64,000 nt of DNA from Bradyrhizobium sp. Rc3b (GTDB lineage: Bacteria; Pseudomonadota; Alphaproteobacteria; Rhizobiales; Xanthobacteraceae): positions 248,001 through 312,000 of the forward strand of contig NZ_FOUS01000004.1 in the NCBI RefSeq assembly GCF_900114915.1, written 5' to 3'. Shown one piece after another: positions 8,012 to 21,104 of this stretch. Position 1 is the first letter of the stretch, and each line of letters begins with the position of its first letter. The position numbers were made by a program, and so were the translations under genes. Below the pieces are notes generated by a model, which saw only the letters and a list, made by a program, of their open reading frames with translations, had not been told where the DNA came from and made no database searches.

Positions 8012-8641
8012 ATGTTCCTGATCGGCCAATATGATTCCCCCTTCGTCCGCCGCGTCGCGATTGCGCTGCGGCTTTACGGGCTCGCCTTCGACCACAAGCC
8101 GTGGTCGACCTTCGGCGATGCCGACCAGATCGCGCCCTATAATCCGCTGCGGCGGGTGCCGACCCTGGTGCTCGACGACGGCGAGGCGCTGATCGAGAGC
8201 ACGGTCATTTTGGATTATCTCGACGAACTTGTCGGGCCAGAGAAGGCGATGCTGCCGCGCAGTGGCACTGAGCGGCGGAAGCATTTGCGCATCTGCGCGC
8301 TCGCTTCCGGTCTCGGCGACAAGGCGGTGAGCCTGCTCTATGAGCGCGTGCTGCGGAAGGAGCAGCTCGCGCTGTGGGTCGAGCGTTGCCAGGCGCAGAT
8401 TGGCGACGTGCTGAAAGTGCTGGAGGCCGAGCGCGCCAAGGTGACGACGCCGTACTGGCTGGGCGGCCGCATCGGCCACGCCGACATCGCGGTGGCCTGC
8501 GTCGTCCGCTTCACCCGTGAGGCGCATCCGCAGCTGTTCGACGCGTCGCGTTACCCGGCGCTGGCTGCGCATGCCGAGCGCTGCGAGGCACTGCCGCCGT
8601 TCAAGGAGATCGTGCAGCCGCTGTCCCCGCCGAAGGGGTGA
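8012..8641 (+). CDS. Glutathione S-transferase family protein
   Basis: A 209-residue soluble GST. The N-terminal thioredoxin-like domain has SPFVRRVAIALRLYGL near the active-site position, the cis-Pro block NPLRRVPTLVLDDGE, and LIESTVILDYLDE. The all-helical domain follows from about residue 85, with GRIGHADIAVACVVRF matching the C-terminal N-capping motif. Ser8 is the probable catalytic residue. Start ATG 8012 has GGAAGAGCAAG upstream. Whether it belongs to the ArsR regulon is unknown. Confidence 0.83.
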   Translation: MFLIGQYDSPFVRRVAIALRLYGLAFDHKPWSTFGDADQIAPYNPLRRVPTLVLDDGEALIESTVILDYLDELVGPEKAMLPRSGTERRKHLRICALASGLGDKAVSLLYERVLRKEQLALWVERCQAQIGDVLKVLEAERAKVTTPYWLGGRIGHADIAVACVVRFTREAHPQLFDASRYPALAAHAERCEALPPFKEIVQPLSPPKG

Positions 8642-8649
8642 TGCGCTCT

Positions 8650-8825
8650 TACCCTCCCCTGGAGGGGGAGGGTCGATCGCATGAAGCGCGAGCGGGGTGG
8701 GGTGATCTCTCAACACGGGCGCTGTTGAATGCGGAGAGACCGTCACCCCACCTCGGTCCGAACCACCTCGGTCCGCATTCCGCTACGCTGCATGCGCACC
8801 GATCCTCCCCCTCCAGGGAAGGATG
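8650..8825. repeat. Complete family B composite repeat (second full copy)
   Basis: The same two-armed element as at 3168-3328. The left arm is ACCCTCCCCTGGAGGGGGAG, then GGTCGATCGC and AGCGCGAGCGGGGTGGGGTG. The middle ATCTCTCAACACGGGCGCTG with GCGGAGAGACC is clearly related to the first copy. The right arm ends ATCCTCCCCCTCCAGGGAAG. A short tandem duplication, CACCTCGGTCCG.A, sits in the right half and makes this copy longer. Confidence 0.85.
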
Positions 8826-8853
8826 GGGATCGCGGGTGGGGCTTGGGTTTCCT

Positions 8854-8989
8854 AGACCATGAGCCGGAAAAGTGCGAAGCGGACTTTCGAAAAGATCACA
8901 CTTAAGCAGCAAGCCAAAGTGAGATGACGATTCATCGCGCTTTAGTCCGTCATCCAGAGTTCGCGCCTTGGCCGGAATGACGGGGGCGA
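8854..8989. repeat. Decayed interspersed repeats in the GST-Sel1 gap
   Basis: GACCATGAGCCGGAAAAGTG to GATGACGATTCATCGCGCTT (8854-8944) matches, with changes, a Rhizobiales repeat I remember. Its right end AGATGACGATTCATCGCGCT is also seen at 61370-61402. GTCCGTCATCCAGAG and GCCGGAATGACGG (8946-8984) form a second inverted pair. With the family B copy this explains the whole 348-base gap 8642-8989, where I see no gene. Confidence 0.6.
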
Positions 8990-10030
8990 CTACTTCCTCC
9001 GCGTCACGCCGTTCGTCCGCAGATACTCGTCCAGTTCAAACCCCAGATCCTCGGCACGATCGAAATACGCCTCCGCGGCATCCGGGTCCTTCGCCATCCC
9101 TTCGCCGCGTGTCGCCATCACGCCGAGCGCTGCGGCGGCGCGGCCGACGCCGAGATCGGCGGCGCGCTTGTACCAGCGGATGGACTCGCCGAGATCCTTC
9201 TCGATGCCGGGCAATTGCCCGGTGGCATGGAGCGCGCCGAGATTGGCGGAGGCGCGCGGCTGGTCGCGTTGTCCGGCCTGCTTTAGGTAGAACACTGCCT
9301 TGTCGCGGTCACCGATGCCTTGCATCGCATAGACGAACAGCTCGAAATAGGCATCGGCGTTGCCGCGCTTCGCCGCTTCGAGATGCAATGCAAGGCTCTT
9401 GGCCACGTCCTTCGGTTGGCCGCGACCGTTGTAGGCCATCAGCCCCAGCAGGTAGCGCACGGCGCCATCGGGGTCGTCGCCTGCAAGCGCTTTCTGCGCG
9501 TAAGCATAGGCGTCGTCATATTTCCTGAACGTCCAATAGAGATTATAGGCGGTGAGATAGGCGCCGTAATCCGAGCCGAGTTCGGCCGCGCGTTTGTAGG
9601 CAGCGATCGCCGCGTCGCGATCGCGCGGCACGCCCCAGCCGTTCCAGAGGCAGCGGCCATAGTCGACCCAGGCGTTGGCGTGCCCGCCGAGCGCGACCTC
9701 ATGCAGCGCCCTTGCCAGCGTGTCGCGACTCTCGACCGGCGCCTTGCCTGCCTCGATCGCCTTGAACAGGGCTACCGCGGCCAAATAGAGCTGGTCATCG
9801 CGCGACGGCGAGCGCGGTTGGGCGAGGAGCTTTGTGACGGTTTGCATGGTTCCGCTGGCATCATTTGACTTGGACGGTTGCTGCGCAACCTCGGCCACCG
9901 CCGCATCGAGCGGGACGGCATGATGCAAGACGAAGATCCCGCCAATCATCACGAGGCAGGAGCCCAGGATTTTCAGATGATTACGAATGCCGCCCTCCCG
10001 CGCGCCGGCCGGATGTTTGTCGTATCCCAT
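8990..10030 (-). CDS. Membrane-anchored Sel1-repeat (TPR-like) protein
   Basis: A 346-residue protein with an N-terminal membrane anchor (LGSCLVMIGGIFVLHHAV, about residues 22-39) and no charged C-terminal tail beyond RRK, so the body should be periplasmic. From about residue 100 it is built of Sel1-like repeats: ANAWVDYGRCLWNGWGVPRD, AVRYLLGLMAYNGRGQPKD, ASANLGALHATGQLPGIEKD and AAAALGVMATRGEGMAKDPD, each followed by an A..Y..A helix. Such solenoids act as protein scaffolds; the partner is unknown. Start is ATG 10030, though GTG 10039 is also possible and neither has a strong ribosome site. Confidence 0.72.
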   Translation of the reverse strand: MGYDKHPAGAREGGIRNHLKILGSCLVMIGGIFVLHHAVPLDAAVAEVAQQPSKSNDASGTMQTVTKLLAQPRSPSRDDQLYLAAVALFKAIEAGKAPVESRDTLARALHEVALGGHANAWVDYGRCLWNGWGVPRDRDAAIAAYKRAAELGSDYGAYLTAYNLYWTFRKYDDAYAYAQKALAGDDPDGAVRYLLGLMAYNGRGQPKDVAKSLALHLEAAKRGNADAYFELFVYAMQGIGDRDKAVFYLKQAGQRDQPRASANLGALHATGQLPGIEKDLGESIRWYKRAADLGVGRAAAALGVMATRGEGMAKDPDAAEAYFDRAEDLGFELDEYLRTNGVTRRK

Positions 10031-10098
10031 CCGGTACACGAGATCGGAGCATGTGGCATCTGACGGAGTGCTGACGCGGCGGGCGATGATGGAATATT

Positions 10099-10206
10099 AC
10101 AGGTGTTTTGCCCGACGCTGCAAATGCGGCCTCGGGGGGCCGAAATCGCTCAATCTTTTCAACCCCATCGCTACTGTGCATGGGGTTGTTTTTCAGATTT
10201 TTGGTT
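10099..10206 (+). repeat. Hairpin-ending intergenic element between metH and the Sel1 gene
   Basis: CAACCCCAT (10160-10168) and ATGGGGTTG (10180-10188) form a perfect 9-bp stem followed on the + strand by TTTTT, the shape of an intrinsic terminator reading rightwards, although both flanking genes read leftwards. The strings GTGTTTTGCCCGACG and CTACTGTGCATGGGGTTGTT resemble a dispersed element I remember from Bradyrhizobium. It may be a repeat remnant or the tail of a small RNA. Confidence 0.45.
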
Positions 10207-10224
10207 TTGCAGCGAGAGCGGGGC

Positions 10225-14076
<3,852 letters not shown>

Positions 14077-14082
14077 TTTCTC

Positions 14083-15003
14083 TTACGCAGCCTTCTGAGC
14101 GCTCTTGGCACGGATGCCGAGCAAATGGCTGATCGCGAACACGAGATCGGCGCGGTTCATGGTGTAGAAATGGAAGGTGTCGACGCCGTGCTTGGCGAGC
14201 TTCTGCACCTGGCCGGCCGCGACGGTTGCGGCCACCAGCTTGCGGGTCTCGGCGTCGTCATCGAGGCCTTCGAATTTCGCGGCGAACCAGTCGGGCACGG
14301 TGGTGCCGGCGCGCGTCACGAAGGCTCTCGCCTGCTTGAAATTGTGCATGGGCATGATGCCCGGCACGATCGGGATGTCGATGCCGCGGGCGCGGACGCG
14401 GTCGAGATAGCGGAAGTAGAGGTCGTTGTCGAAGAACACCTGGGTGATCGCGCGCGTCGCGCCGGCATCGACCTTGGCCTTCAGCGTGTCGATGTCGTCA
14501 TCGAAGTCGCGCGCTTCAGGATGCTTCTCGGGATAGGCCGACACCGACACTTCGATATCGCCGTGTCGCTTCTTGATCCCGGCGATGAGCTCGGGGGAGC
14601 TCTGATAGCCGTCGGGATGACTGGAATAGGGCGTGCCGATGCCGCCGGCGGGATCACCGCGCAAGGCGACGATGTGGCGGACACCGACCTCGTGATAGCG
14701 ATCGACGATCTCGTCGATCTCGCCGCGCGAGGCGCCGACGCAGGTCAGATGCGCCGCCGGCAGCAGCGCGGTCTCCTTCAGGATGCGGGCGATGGTCGAA
14801 TGGGTGCGCTCGCGGGTCGAGCCGCCGGCGCCATAGGTCACCGAGACGAATTTCGGGTCGAGCGGGGCGAGCCGGTTGATGGTCTCCCAGAGATTGCGCT
14901 CCATATCTTCCGTCTTGGGCGGAAAGAACTCGAAGGAGATCGCTGGCCGCTTCAGGTGCCCATCTTGCCCGTCGGCTCGGGCAGGAATCGTCAGATCGGT
15001 CAT
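14083..15003 (-). CDS. metF: 5,10-Methylenetetrahydrofolate reductase
   Basis: A 306-residue FAD-dependent TIM-barrel enzyme that makes 5-methyl-THF for MetH. Landmarks are SFEFFPPKTEDMERNLWETI near the start, VSVTYGAGGSTRERT, HLTCVGASR, VALRGDPAGG, and QVFFDND followed by PIVPGIMPM. The start is ATG 15003 (MTDLTIPAR); upstream in-frame sequence looks non-coding. Co-transcribed with metH, 6 bases apart. Many alphaproteobacteria place an ArsR-type SAH sensor upstream of metF; here a divergent LLM oxidoreductase gene is found instead. Confidence 0.95.
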   Translation of the reverse strand: MTDLTIPARADGQDGHLKRPAISFEFFPPKTEDMERNLWETINRLAPLDPKFVSVTYGAGGSTRERTHSTIARILKETALLPAAHLTCVGASRGEIDEIVDRYHEVGVRHIVALRGDPAGGIGTPYSSHPDGYQSSPELIAGIKKRHGDIEVSVSAYPEKHPEARDFDDDIDTLKAKVDAGATRAITQVFFDNDLYFRYLDRVRARGIDIPIVPGIMPMHNFKQARAFVTRAGTTVPDWFAAKFEGLDDDAETRKLVAATVAAGQVQKLAKHGVDTFHFYTMNRADLVFAISHLLGIRAKSAQKAA

Positions 15004-15401
15004 GGCACCACTCGCTCCAGATGTGCCGCCAGATCCTGGCGGCCAACGGTCAGGTCTAGCTTGGGAAAGCCTATGATAGGGCAAAGGCGGTTTGATCGAC
15101 AGCCCATCAATGATGGGAAATGGCCCACTTCTGCCGGCAATGGCTGAATTATTGAATGTCTACCGGTTTGAGTGGGATGCCGGTATCCTCATAATAATTT
15201 GCCTATTTCAAAGAGTTATAGAGGTTTTGATGGTTGTCTGAGGCAGATAGCGTAGGTGGGCAGAATGGAATCAATTTTGCTAGGGTTGCCTTTAGCCCAC
15301 CATCTCGGTTCGGTCCGGTGCGCGGGCTCGCGGCCTGCACACGTCAGATCTGCGCAGCCGCCCCATTGTCGCCGCGCGGCCCTCCACTAGGTTAGCGCGC
15401 C
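15004..15401. promoter_or_regulatory. Divergent metF / LLM-oxidoreductase promoter region with an inverted repeat
   Basis: The 398-base gap holds no gene that I can support. CCCATCAATGATGGG at 15103-15117 is a perfect 7-bp inverted repeat with a one-base centre, 100 bases upstream of metF, a plausible operator. AT-rich DNA at 15144-15240 (for example TCATAATAATTTGCC) could hold promoters for either direction. I searched by eye for SAM and SAH riboswitch cores and saw none. Confidence 0.4.
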
Positions 15402-16421
15402 ATGATCCCGCTCTCCGTCCTCGATCTCTCCGTCGTCACCACAGGCACCAAGCCCGCCGCGGCGCTGCGCAACAGCATCGACCTGGCGCGCCATGTCGAT
15501 GGCCTCGGCTATGTCCGGTACTGGCTCGCCGAGCACCACAACCTCGCCTCGGTCGCGAGCCCAGCGCCCGACGTCATGATCGGCCAGATCGCGGCGGTGA
15601 CGAAGCATATCCGCGTCGGCTCCGGCGGGGTGATGCTGCCCAATCACGCGCCGCTGGTGGTGGCCGAGCGCTTCAAGATGCTGGAGGCGCTGTTTCCCGG
15701 CCGCATCGACCTCGGCCTTGGCCGGGCGCCCGGCACCGACGGAGCGACCGCTTATGCGCTCCGCAGCCGACTTGATCGCCGCGAGGGCGACGATTTCCTG
15801 GAGCGGCTGCACGAACTGATTCTGTGGGAGACCCGCGAATTTCCCGCAGGGCATCCCTACAACAACGTCGTCGCCATGCCCGACGACACCAAACTGCCGC
15901 CGGTCTGGCTGCTCGGCTCCAGCGATTATTCCTCGGAGCTCGCCGCACAGGTCGGCATGGGCTTCGCCTTCGCGCATCATTTTGCGTCCCACGATGCGGT
16001 CGATGCGATGGTGCATTATCGCAACCGCTTCCAGCCCTCGGCCTGGCGTGCGACGCCCCACGCGATCCTCGCGATCGCCGTCATCGCCGCCGATACCGAC
16101 GAGGAGGCCGAACGGCTCGCCAGCTCGTTCGACCTCAACCGGCTGCGCCGCGACCGCGGTCAATATCTGCCGCTGCCGAGCGTCGAGGAGGCGGTGGCCT
16201 ATCCTTACTCCGACTCCGAGCGCACCTCGATCCTGCGCAACCGCTCGCGCCTGTTCGTCGGCAGCCCCGCGACGGTGCAGAAGAAACTGCAGCCACTGAT
16301 CGACGCGAGCAAGCCGGATGAGCTGATGGTGATCACGGCGGTGTACGATCACGAGGCGCGGAAGAAGTCGTATTCGCTGCTCGCGGAGGCCTTCGGGTTG
16401 GTGAAGCCGGCGGCCGTATAG
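15402..16421 (+). CDS. LLM-class flavin-dependent oxidoreductase (MsnO8 type)
   Basis: A 339-residue luciferase-like TIM barrel using FMNH2 or F420 type cofactors. It begins with [20 protein letters not shown] and has [53 protein letters not shown] and PPVWLLGSS in the order usual for the MsnO8 subgroup. It is divergent from metF and stands alone. The substrate is unknown; relatives are often annotated as alkane or alkanal monooxygenases without proof. Confidence 0.85.
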   Translation: MIPLSVLDLSVVTTGTKPAAALRNSIDLARHVDGLGYVRYWLAEHHNLASVASPAPDVMIGQIAAVTKHIRVGSGGVMLPNHAPLVVAERFKMLEALFPGRIDLGLGRAPGTDGATAYALRSRLDRREGDDFLERLHELILWETREFPAGHPYNNVVAMPDDTKLPPVWLLGSSDYSSELAAQVGMGFAFAHHFASHDAVDAMVHYRNRFQPSAWRATPHAILAIAVIAADTDEEAERLASSFDLNRLRRDRGQYLPLPSVEEAVAYPYSDSERTSILRNRSRLFVGSPATVQKKLQPLIDASKPDELMVITAVYDHEARKKSYSLLAEAFGLVKPAAV

Positions 16422-16428
16422 GAGCTGC

Positions 16429-16546
16429 CGTGCCCCGGACGCAGCGCAACGCCTTTCAGCGGTACGCTGCTGAGCCGGGGCCCATCGCAGCGCCGGTTCG
16501 CGTCGCCCCTGTGTCCCGGCTCGCGCTTCGCGCGTCCGGGACACGA
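16429..16546. repeat. Palindromic repeats between the LLM gene and pheA
   Basis: GTGCCCCGGACGCAGCGCAA pairs loosely with GCTGCTGAGCCGGGGCCCAT, and GTGTCCCGGCTCGCGC pairs with GCGCGTCCGGGACACGAG. Both resemble repeat types seen elsewhere in the genus as I remember it. They lie between convergent genes and could end transcription from both sides. Confidence 0.6.
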
Positions 16547-16548
16547 GA

Positions 16549-17409
16549 TCAATCCTGCTGCGTCTCGTTGAACGTGGCGCGGAAGGGGTGGCCGGGATAC
16601 ACACCGACGATGCGGAATTCGCGCGAGAAGAATTTCAGCTCCTCGATCGCGAAGGCGAGGCCCTTGTCTTCAGGGTGGCCGTCGACGTCGGCGTAGAACT
16701 GCGTGGCGAAGAAATTGCCGTCGACCATGTAGCTCTCGAGCTTGGTCATGTTGACGCCGTTGGTGGCAAAGCCGCCGAGCGCCTTGTAGAGCGCGGCCGG
16801 CAAATTGCGCACCCGGAACACAAAAGTCGTGACCAGCGGGCCGGAGCCTTGCGCGGCCCATTTCGGCGCGCGCGCCAGCACCACGAAACGCGTGGTGTTG
16901 TGCGCCTCGTCCTCGATGTCCTCGGCGAGGATGTCGAGGCCGTAGATCTTGGCAGCGAGACGGGAGGCGATCGCGGCCACCGTCTTGTCCTTGCGCTCGG
17001 AGATGTCACGAGCACTGCCGGCGGTGTCGGCATGCACGATGGGCTTGATGCCGAGCTTGCGGATGATGCGCCGGCACTGGCCAAGCGCATGCACATGGCT
17101 CTCGACGCTCTTGATGTCGTCGAGCTTGGTGCCCTTCACCGCCATCAACTGATGCCGGACGGGCAAAAACCATTCACCGACGATGAAGAGGCCGGAGGCC
17201 GGCAAGAGATGATGGATGTCGGCGACGCGGCCGGCGACCGAATTCTCGATCGGGATCATGCCGAGATCGGCCTCGCCGGAGGAGATCGCCGACAGCGCAT
17301 CCTCGAAGGTGGCGCAGGGCATCGGCTCGGCGTCGGGATAGGCCTCGACGATGGCGATGTGGGAATTGGCCCCGGGCTCGCCCTGGAATGCGATCTTCAT
17401 CTTGCTCAT
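16549..17409 (-). CDS. pheA: Prephenate dehydratase
   Basis: A 286-residue monofunctional enzyme converting prephenate to phenylpyruvate for phenylalanine synthesis; no chorismate mutase domain is fused. The catalytic domain has FQGEPGANSHIA, GMIPIENSVAGRV, HALGQCRRIIRKLGI and the diverged active-site block ADTAGSARDI. A C-terminal ACT domain starts near residue 190, with NLPAALYKALGGFATNGVNM and KLESYMV; the classical Phe-binding ESRP is ESYM here, so feedback binding may differ. It follows kdsB by 38 bases on the same strand, and the two are probably one operon. Confidence 0.94.
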   Translation of the reverse strand: MSKMKIAFQGEPGANSHIAIVEAYPDAEPMPCATFEDALSAISSGEADLGMIPIENSVAGRVADIHHLLPASGLFIVGEWFLPVRHQLMAVKGTKLDDIKSVESHVHALGQCRRIIRKLGIKPIVHADTAGSARDISERKDKTVAAIASRLAAKIYGLDILAEDIEDEAHNTTRFVVLARAPKWAAQGSGPLVTTFVFRVRNLPAALYKALGGFATNGVNMTKLESYMVDGNFFATQFYADVDGHPEDKGLAFAIEELKFFSREFRIVGVYPGHPFRATFNETQQD

Positions 17410-17447
17410 GTCTTAAAAATGCTCCTGGTCGGCCTTGTAACAGCGGC

Positions 17448-18188
17448 TCAGGATTTGGAAAGGATGCTGCGGGCGGTTTCCAGGTCCGCAGGCGTGTCGA
17501 CCCCGCGGGGTACGGTGTCGACGATGGTGAAGTCGATGCGCATTCCCGCCTCGAGCGCCCGGAGCTGTTCGAGCTTCTCCTGCAATTCCAGCGGCGAGGG
17601 TGGCAGCGAAACGTAACGCTCCAGCGCCGCGCGGCGATAGGCGTAGAGGCCGATATGGTGGTAACGCGGTCCGTCGCCGGTCGGCGCGGTCGCGCGAGTG
17701 AAATAAAGTGCACGCATGCGCCTGCCGCCGAGCGAGGTTCCGATCGCCTTCACGACGCTCGGAGCGAGATCCTCCTCCTCGGTGTGGATCTGCGAGGCCA
17801 GCGTCGCGATGTCCACGGCCGGGTCTTGCAGCGGCGGCAGCACCTCGCGGATGTTGCCGATCGTGATCGTCGGGAAATCCCCCTGCAGATTGACCACGAT
17901 CTCCGCCTTGCCGTCCGGATCGAGCTTCTGCATGGCCTCGTGGATGCGGTCGGAGCCGGAGGGGTGTGTCGGGCTGGTCATCACGGCCTCGCCGCCATGG
18001 GCCGTCACGACCGCAGCGATCTCGGGCGTATCGGTCGCGACTGCGACCCGGCCTATACCTGCGGCCTCGGCGCGGCGCAGCACATGCACGATCATCGGCA
18101 ATCCCGCGATGTCAGCGAGTGGCTTGCCGGGCAGGCGGGTGGCGGCCATGCGGGCCGGGATCAGCACCAGGATGCGAGGATCGATCAT
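17448..18188 (-). CDS. kdsB: 3-Deoxy-manno-octulosonate cytidylyltransferase
   Basis: A 246-residue CMP-Kdo synthetase that activates Kdo for lipid A-core assembly in the cytosol. It starts [20 protein letters not shown] with the nucleotide-binding [14 protein letters not shown] loop, then [22 protein letters not shown] and VVNLQGDFP (metal-binding Asp), [13 protein letters not shown], and the final [13 protein letters not shown] 18188 begins the conserved domain exactly. It is divergent from cycM and probably co-transcribed with pheA. Confidence 0.95.
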   Translation of the reverse strand: MIDPRILVLIPARMAATRLPGKPLADIAGLPMIVHVLRRAEAAGIGRVAVATDTPEIAAVVTAHGGEAVMTSPTHPSGSDRIHEAMQKLDPDGKAEIVVNLQGDFPTITIGNIREVLPPLQDPAVDIATLASQIHTEEEDLAPSVVKAIGTSLGGRRMRALYFTRATAPTGDGPRYHHIGLYAYRRAALERYVSLPPSPLELQEKLEQLRALEAGMRIDFTIVDTVPRGVDTPADLETARSILSKS

Positions 18189-18422
18189 TGGGTCTAGAGA
18201 TCTGAGGTCAAGAGCCTGAAAACGGGGCGTTTTCCGCGCCGAGAAATGGAGCGGGGACGGCCGAAAGCCGGGTCGCTTATACGGGTTGCCAGACCCCGGG
18301 CAAACCGATATCTCAATGGCAAAACTCGGGGAAACGATAAGGAACGTTTTGATTCTCCCGAGGCTCGTCCTGGCGGCCGCCCGGCCGCTCGATCCTTCTT
18401 GCGGTGTGGGGCCTGGCCGGAA

Positions 18423-18977
18423 ATGGACTCTTTCGAACTCAATAAAATCATGGGTGCCGTGCTTGGTACCTGTCTCTTTCTCTTGGTGACCAGCTTTACC
18501 GCCCAGGCTCTTTTCTCGCCCAAGATGCCGGAAAAGCCGGGCTTCGAGATCGCCGTGAAGGAAGATGCCGGCCACGGCAAGGAAGGCGGCGCTGCCGCTG
18601 CGGCCTCCGAGCCGATCGAAAAGCTGCTCCAGACCGCCTCCGTCGAAAAGGGCGCAGCGGCCGCCAAGAAGTGCGGAGCCTGCCACACTTTCGAGAAGGG
18701 GGGCCCGAATCGCGTCGGTCCGAACCTCTATGGCGTCGTCGGCGAGAAGAGGGGTGAGGGCCGCGGCGGCTTCAATTTCTCCGCTGCCATGAAGGGCAAG
18801 GGCGGGACCTGGACATTCGACGACCTCAACAAGTTCATTGCCAATCCGAAGGGCTTCATCCCGGGCACTGCGATGGGCTTCGCCGGTATTGCCAAGGATT
18901 CCGAGCGCGCCGATGTCATTGCCTATCTGAATTCGCTGTCAGAGCATCCTCAGCCGCTGCCGACCGCGTCGAAGTAA
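18423..18977 (+). CDS. cycM: Membrane-anchored cytochrome c (CycM-like)
   Basis: A 184-residue c-type cytochrome. An uncleaved N-terminal helix ([20 protein letters not shown], residues 9-28) anchors it, followed by an Ala/Gly/Lys-rich linker and a class I haem domain with CGACH near residue 86 and the distal Met ligand in [11 protein letters not shown]. Length and layout match CycM of B. japonicum, known to carry electrons to the aa3 oxidase. The start is ATG 18423, shortly after the kdsB divergent promoter region. An intrinsic terminator follows at 19005-19034. Confidence 0.92.
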   Translation: MDSFELNKIMGAVLGTCLFLLVTSFTAQALFSPKMPEKPGFEIAVKEDAGHGKEGGAAAAASEPIEKLLQTASVEKGAAAAKKCGACHTFEKGGPNRVGPNLYGVVGEKRGEGRGGFNFSAAMKGKGGTWTFDDLNKFIANPKGFIPGTAMGFAGIAKDSERADVIAYLNSLSEHPQPLPTASK

Positions 18978-19004
18978 GCCTCAAGAACCCGATCTTGGAA
19001 CATG

Positions 19005-19034
19005 CGGCCAGGCTGAAAAGCCTGGCCGTTTCCT
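19005..19034 (+). terminator. Intrinsic terminator after cycM
   Basis: CGGCCAGGCT (19005-19014) and AGCCTGGCCG (19019-19028) form a perfect 10-bp stem with a four-base loop, followed by TTTCCTT. It lies 28 bases after the cycM stop. Confidence 0.85.
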
Positions 19035-19188
19035 TATCCGGGCCTCGCAGTGAGTTTATCGGGGCGTTTGGCCGCATCCGACGGGCCGTCCGGCCTTCCA
19101 AGATGAGGAAAAAGCAACATATTCGGTCGAAACCTCGCCTATATTGGGAACTTAAAGGAGTAGCCTCCTTCAAGACAGGAATGTTGAT

Positions 19189-21090
19189 TTGGCCATCACT
19201 CGACGTGATCTCCTGCTCACCGGCACTGCGGCCGCAGCGCTCCCCGCCCTCGGTTCCGTAGCGGGCCTTTCCGTCGTCGGCAGTGCCGAGGCGCAATCGG
19301 CGAATGAGCTTCCCTGGCGCCATGCCTTGTCGCTGTTCGGAAAGGTCAAGTACCCCGCCGACTTCAAGCGCTTCGACTACGTCAATCCGGAAGCGCCCAA
19401 GGGCGGCGTCGCGCGCCAGATCGCCGTCGGCACCTTTGACAACCTCAACATCGTGGTATCGGGTGTGAAGGGCCAGGTCGCCGGTGCCGTCGCTTTCATC
19501 TATGAATCGCTCCTCACGCAGTCGCTCGACGAGGTCTCGACCGAGTACGGTGCGCTGGCCGAAGCCGTCAGCCACCCCGACGATTTCTCCTTCGTCACCT
19601 ACCGCTTGCGGCCCCAGGCCAAATGGCACGACGGCAAGCCGGTCACCGCCGATGACGTGATCTTCTCGCTCGAGTCCTTCAAGAAGCACCATCCGATGTA
19701 CTCGGCCTATTACAGCCATGTGGTGAAGGCCGAGAAGGTCAGCGAGCGCGAGGTGAAGTTCGTGTTCGACGCGCCGGGAAATCGCGAGCTGCCGCAGATC
19801 GTCGGGCAGCTCATCGTCCTGCCGAAGCATTGGTGGGAGGGGACTGACGCGCAGGGGCGCAAGCGGGACGTGTCCGCCACCACGCTCGAGGTGCCGCTCG
19901 GCTCCGGTCCCTACAAGATCAAGGATTTCGTCGCCGGACGGTCGATCGCTATGGAGCGCGTCAAGGATTATTGGGGCCGCGATTTGCCGGCCAATGTTGG
20001 CCGCAACAATTTCGACGAGCTTCGCTACGAATATTTCCGCGATGCCACCGTCGCGATCGAGGCCTTCAAGGCCGACCAGGTCGACTGGCGTACCGAGAAC
20101 AGTGCGAAGAACTGGGCGACCGCCTACGACTTCCCGGCCGTGAGTGAGAAGCGCGTGATCCTCGAGGAATTCGCCAATCGCAGCTCAGGTGTCATGCAGG
20201 CTTTCGTGCCGAACCTGCGCCGCGGCAAGTTCAGCGATCCCCGCGTGCGGCGTGCACTTAACTACGCGTTCGACTTCGAGGAGATGAACAAGCAGATCTT
20301 CTACGGCCAGTACAAGCGCATCAGCAGCTATTTCGATGGCATCGACGAGCTCATGGCAACCGGCTTGCCGCAGGGCAAGGAGCTCGAGATCCTCGAGACC
20401 GTCCGCACCCAGGTGCCGCCCGAAGTCTTCACCACGGCCTACACCAATCCGGTCGGCGGCAGTCCGGAAGCCGTGCGCGACAATCTGCGCGAGGCGCTGC
20501 GCCTGTTCAAGGAGGCCGGCTACGAGGTGCGCGACCGCAAGCTGACCGACGTCAAGACCGGCGCGCAGTTCACGCTCGAACTGCTGAACTCGGATCCGAG
20601 CTTCGAGCGGATCACGCTGTTCTACAAGCCGTCCCTGGAGCGGCTCGGCATTGCCGTCAACGTGCGGACGGTCGACCCGACCCAGTACGAGAACAGGACG
20701 CGCGAGTGGGATTTCGACATCGTCACAAACTCGTGGGGCGAGTCGCAGTCGCCAGGCAACGAGCAGCGCGAGTTCTGGTCGACCAAGACGGCTGACATCG
20801 CCGGCTCGCGCAACATTGCGGGCATCAAGAATCCCGCAATCGACAAGCTGATCGAGCGGGTCATCTACGCTACCGATCGGGACGATCTCGTCGCGGCCAC
20901 CAAGGCACTCGACCGCGTGCTGCTGTGGAATCACTACGTCGTGCCGCAATGGACTTATAACAAGGTGCGGACGGCACGCTGGGATCGCTTCGGCCGGCCG
21001 ACGGAAATGCCGAAATACGGCCAATCCGGCTTCCCGTTCATCTGGTGGTACGACGCAGAGAAGGCGGCGCGGATCGCAAAGAAGTCGTGA
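19189..21090 (+). CDS. yejA: Peptide ABC transporter substrate-binding protein, Tat-exported (YejA-like, first copy)
   Basis: A 633-residue family 5 solute-binding protein. The N-terminus has a Tat signal, TRRDLLLTGTAAAALPAL, with cleavage after AEA/Q near residue 36. The mature body has KYPADFKRFDYVNPEAPKGG, typical of the YejA/microcin C branch, LRPQAKWHDGKPVTADDVIF, and GSGPYKIKDF. The start is TTG 19189 with AGGA at 19177-19180; no in-frame ATG is available near it. It precedes a second paralogue and the permease genes in one operon. The Yej system imports peptides, and in rhizobia affects sensitivity to antimicrobial peptides. Confidence 0.88.
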   Translation: MAITRRDLLLTGTAAAALPALGSVAGLSVVGSAEAQSANELPWRHALSLFGKVKYPADFKRFDYVNPEAPKGGVARQIAVGTFDNLNIVVSGVKGQVAGAVAFIYESLLTQSLDEVSTEYGALAEAVSHPDDFSFVTYRLRPQAKWHDGKPVTADDVIFSLESFKKHHPMYSAYYSHVVKAEKVSEREVKFVFDAPGNRELPQIVGQLIVLPKHWWEGTDAQGRKRDVSATTLEVPLGSGPYKIKDFVAGRSIAMERVKDYWGRDLPANVGRNNFDELRYEYFRDATVAIEAFKADQVDWRTENSAKNWATAYDFPAVSEKRVILEEFANRSSGVMQAFVPNLRRGKFSDPRVRRALNYAFDFEEMNKQIFYGQYKRISSYFDGIDELMATGLPQGKELEILETVRTQVPPEVFTTAYTNPVGGSPEAVRDNLREALRLFKEAGYEVRDRKLTDVKTGAQFTLELLNSDPSFERITLFYKPSLERLGIAVNVRTVDPTQYENRTREWDFDIVTNSWGESQSPGNEQREFWSTKTADIAGSRNIAGIKNPAIDKLIERVIYATDRDDLVAATKALDRVLLWNHYVVPQWTYNKVRTARWDRFGRPTEMPKYGQSGFPFIWWYDAEKAARIAKKS

Positions 21091-21104
21091 AGGACATTCC
21101 CCGC

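Noticed and set aside
15004..15401. A SAM or SAH riboswitch before metF
   Set aside because: I could not find the conserved core or pairing of either class on the minus strand by eye.
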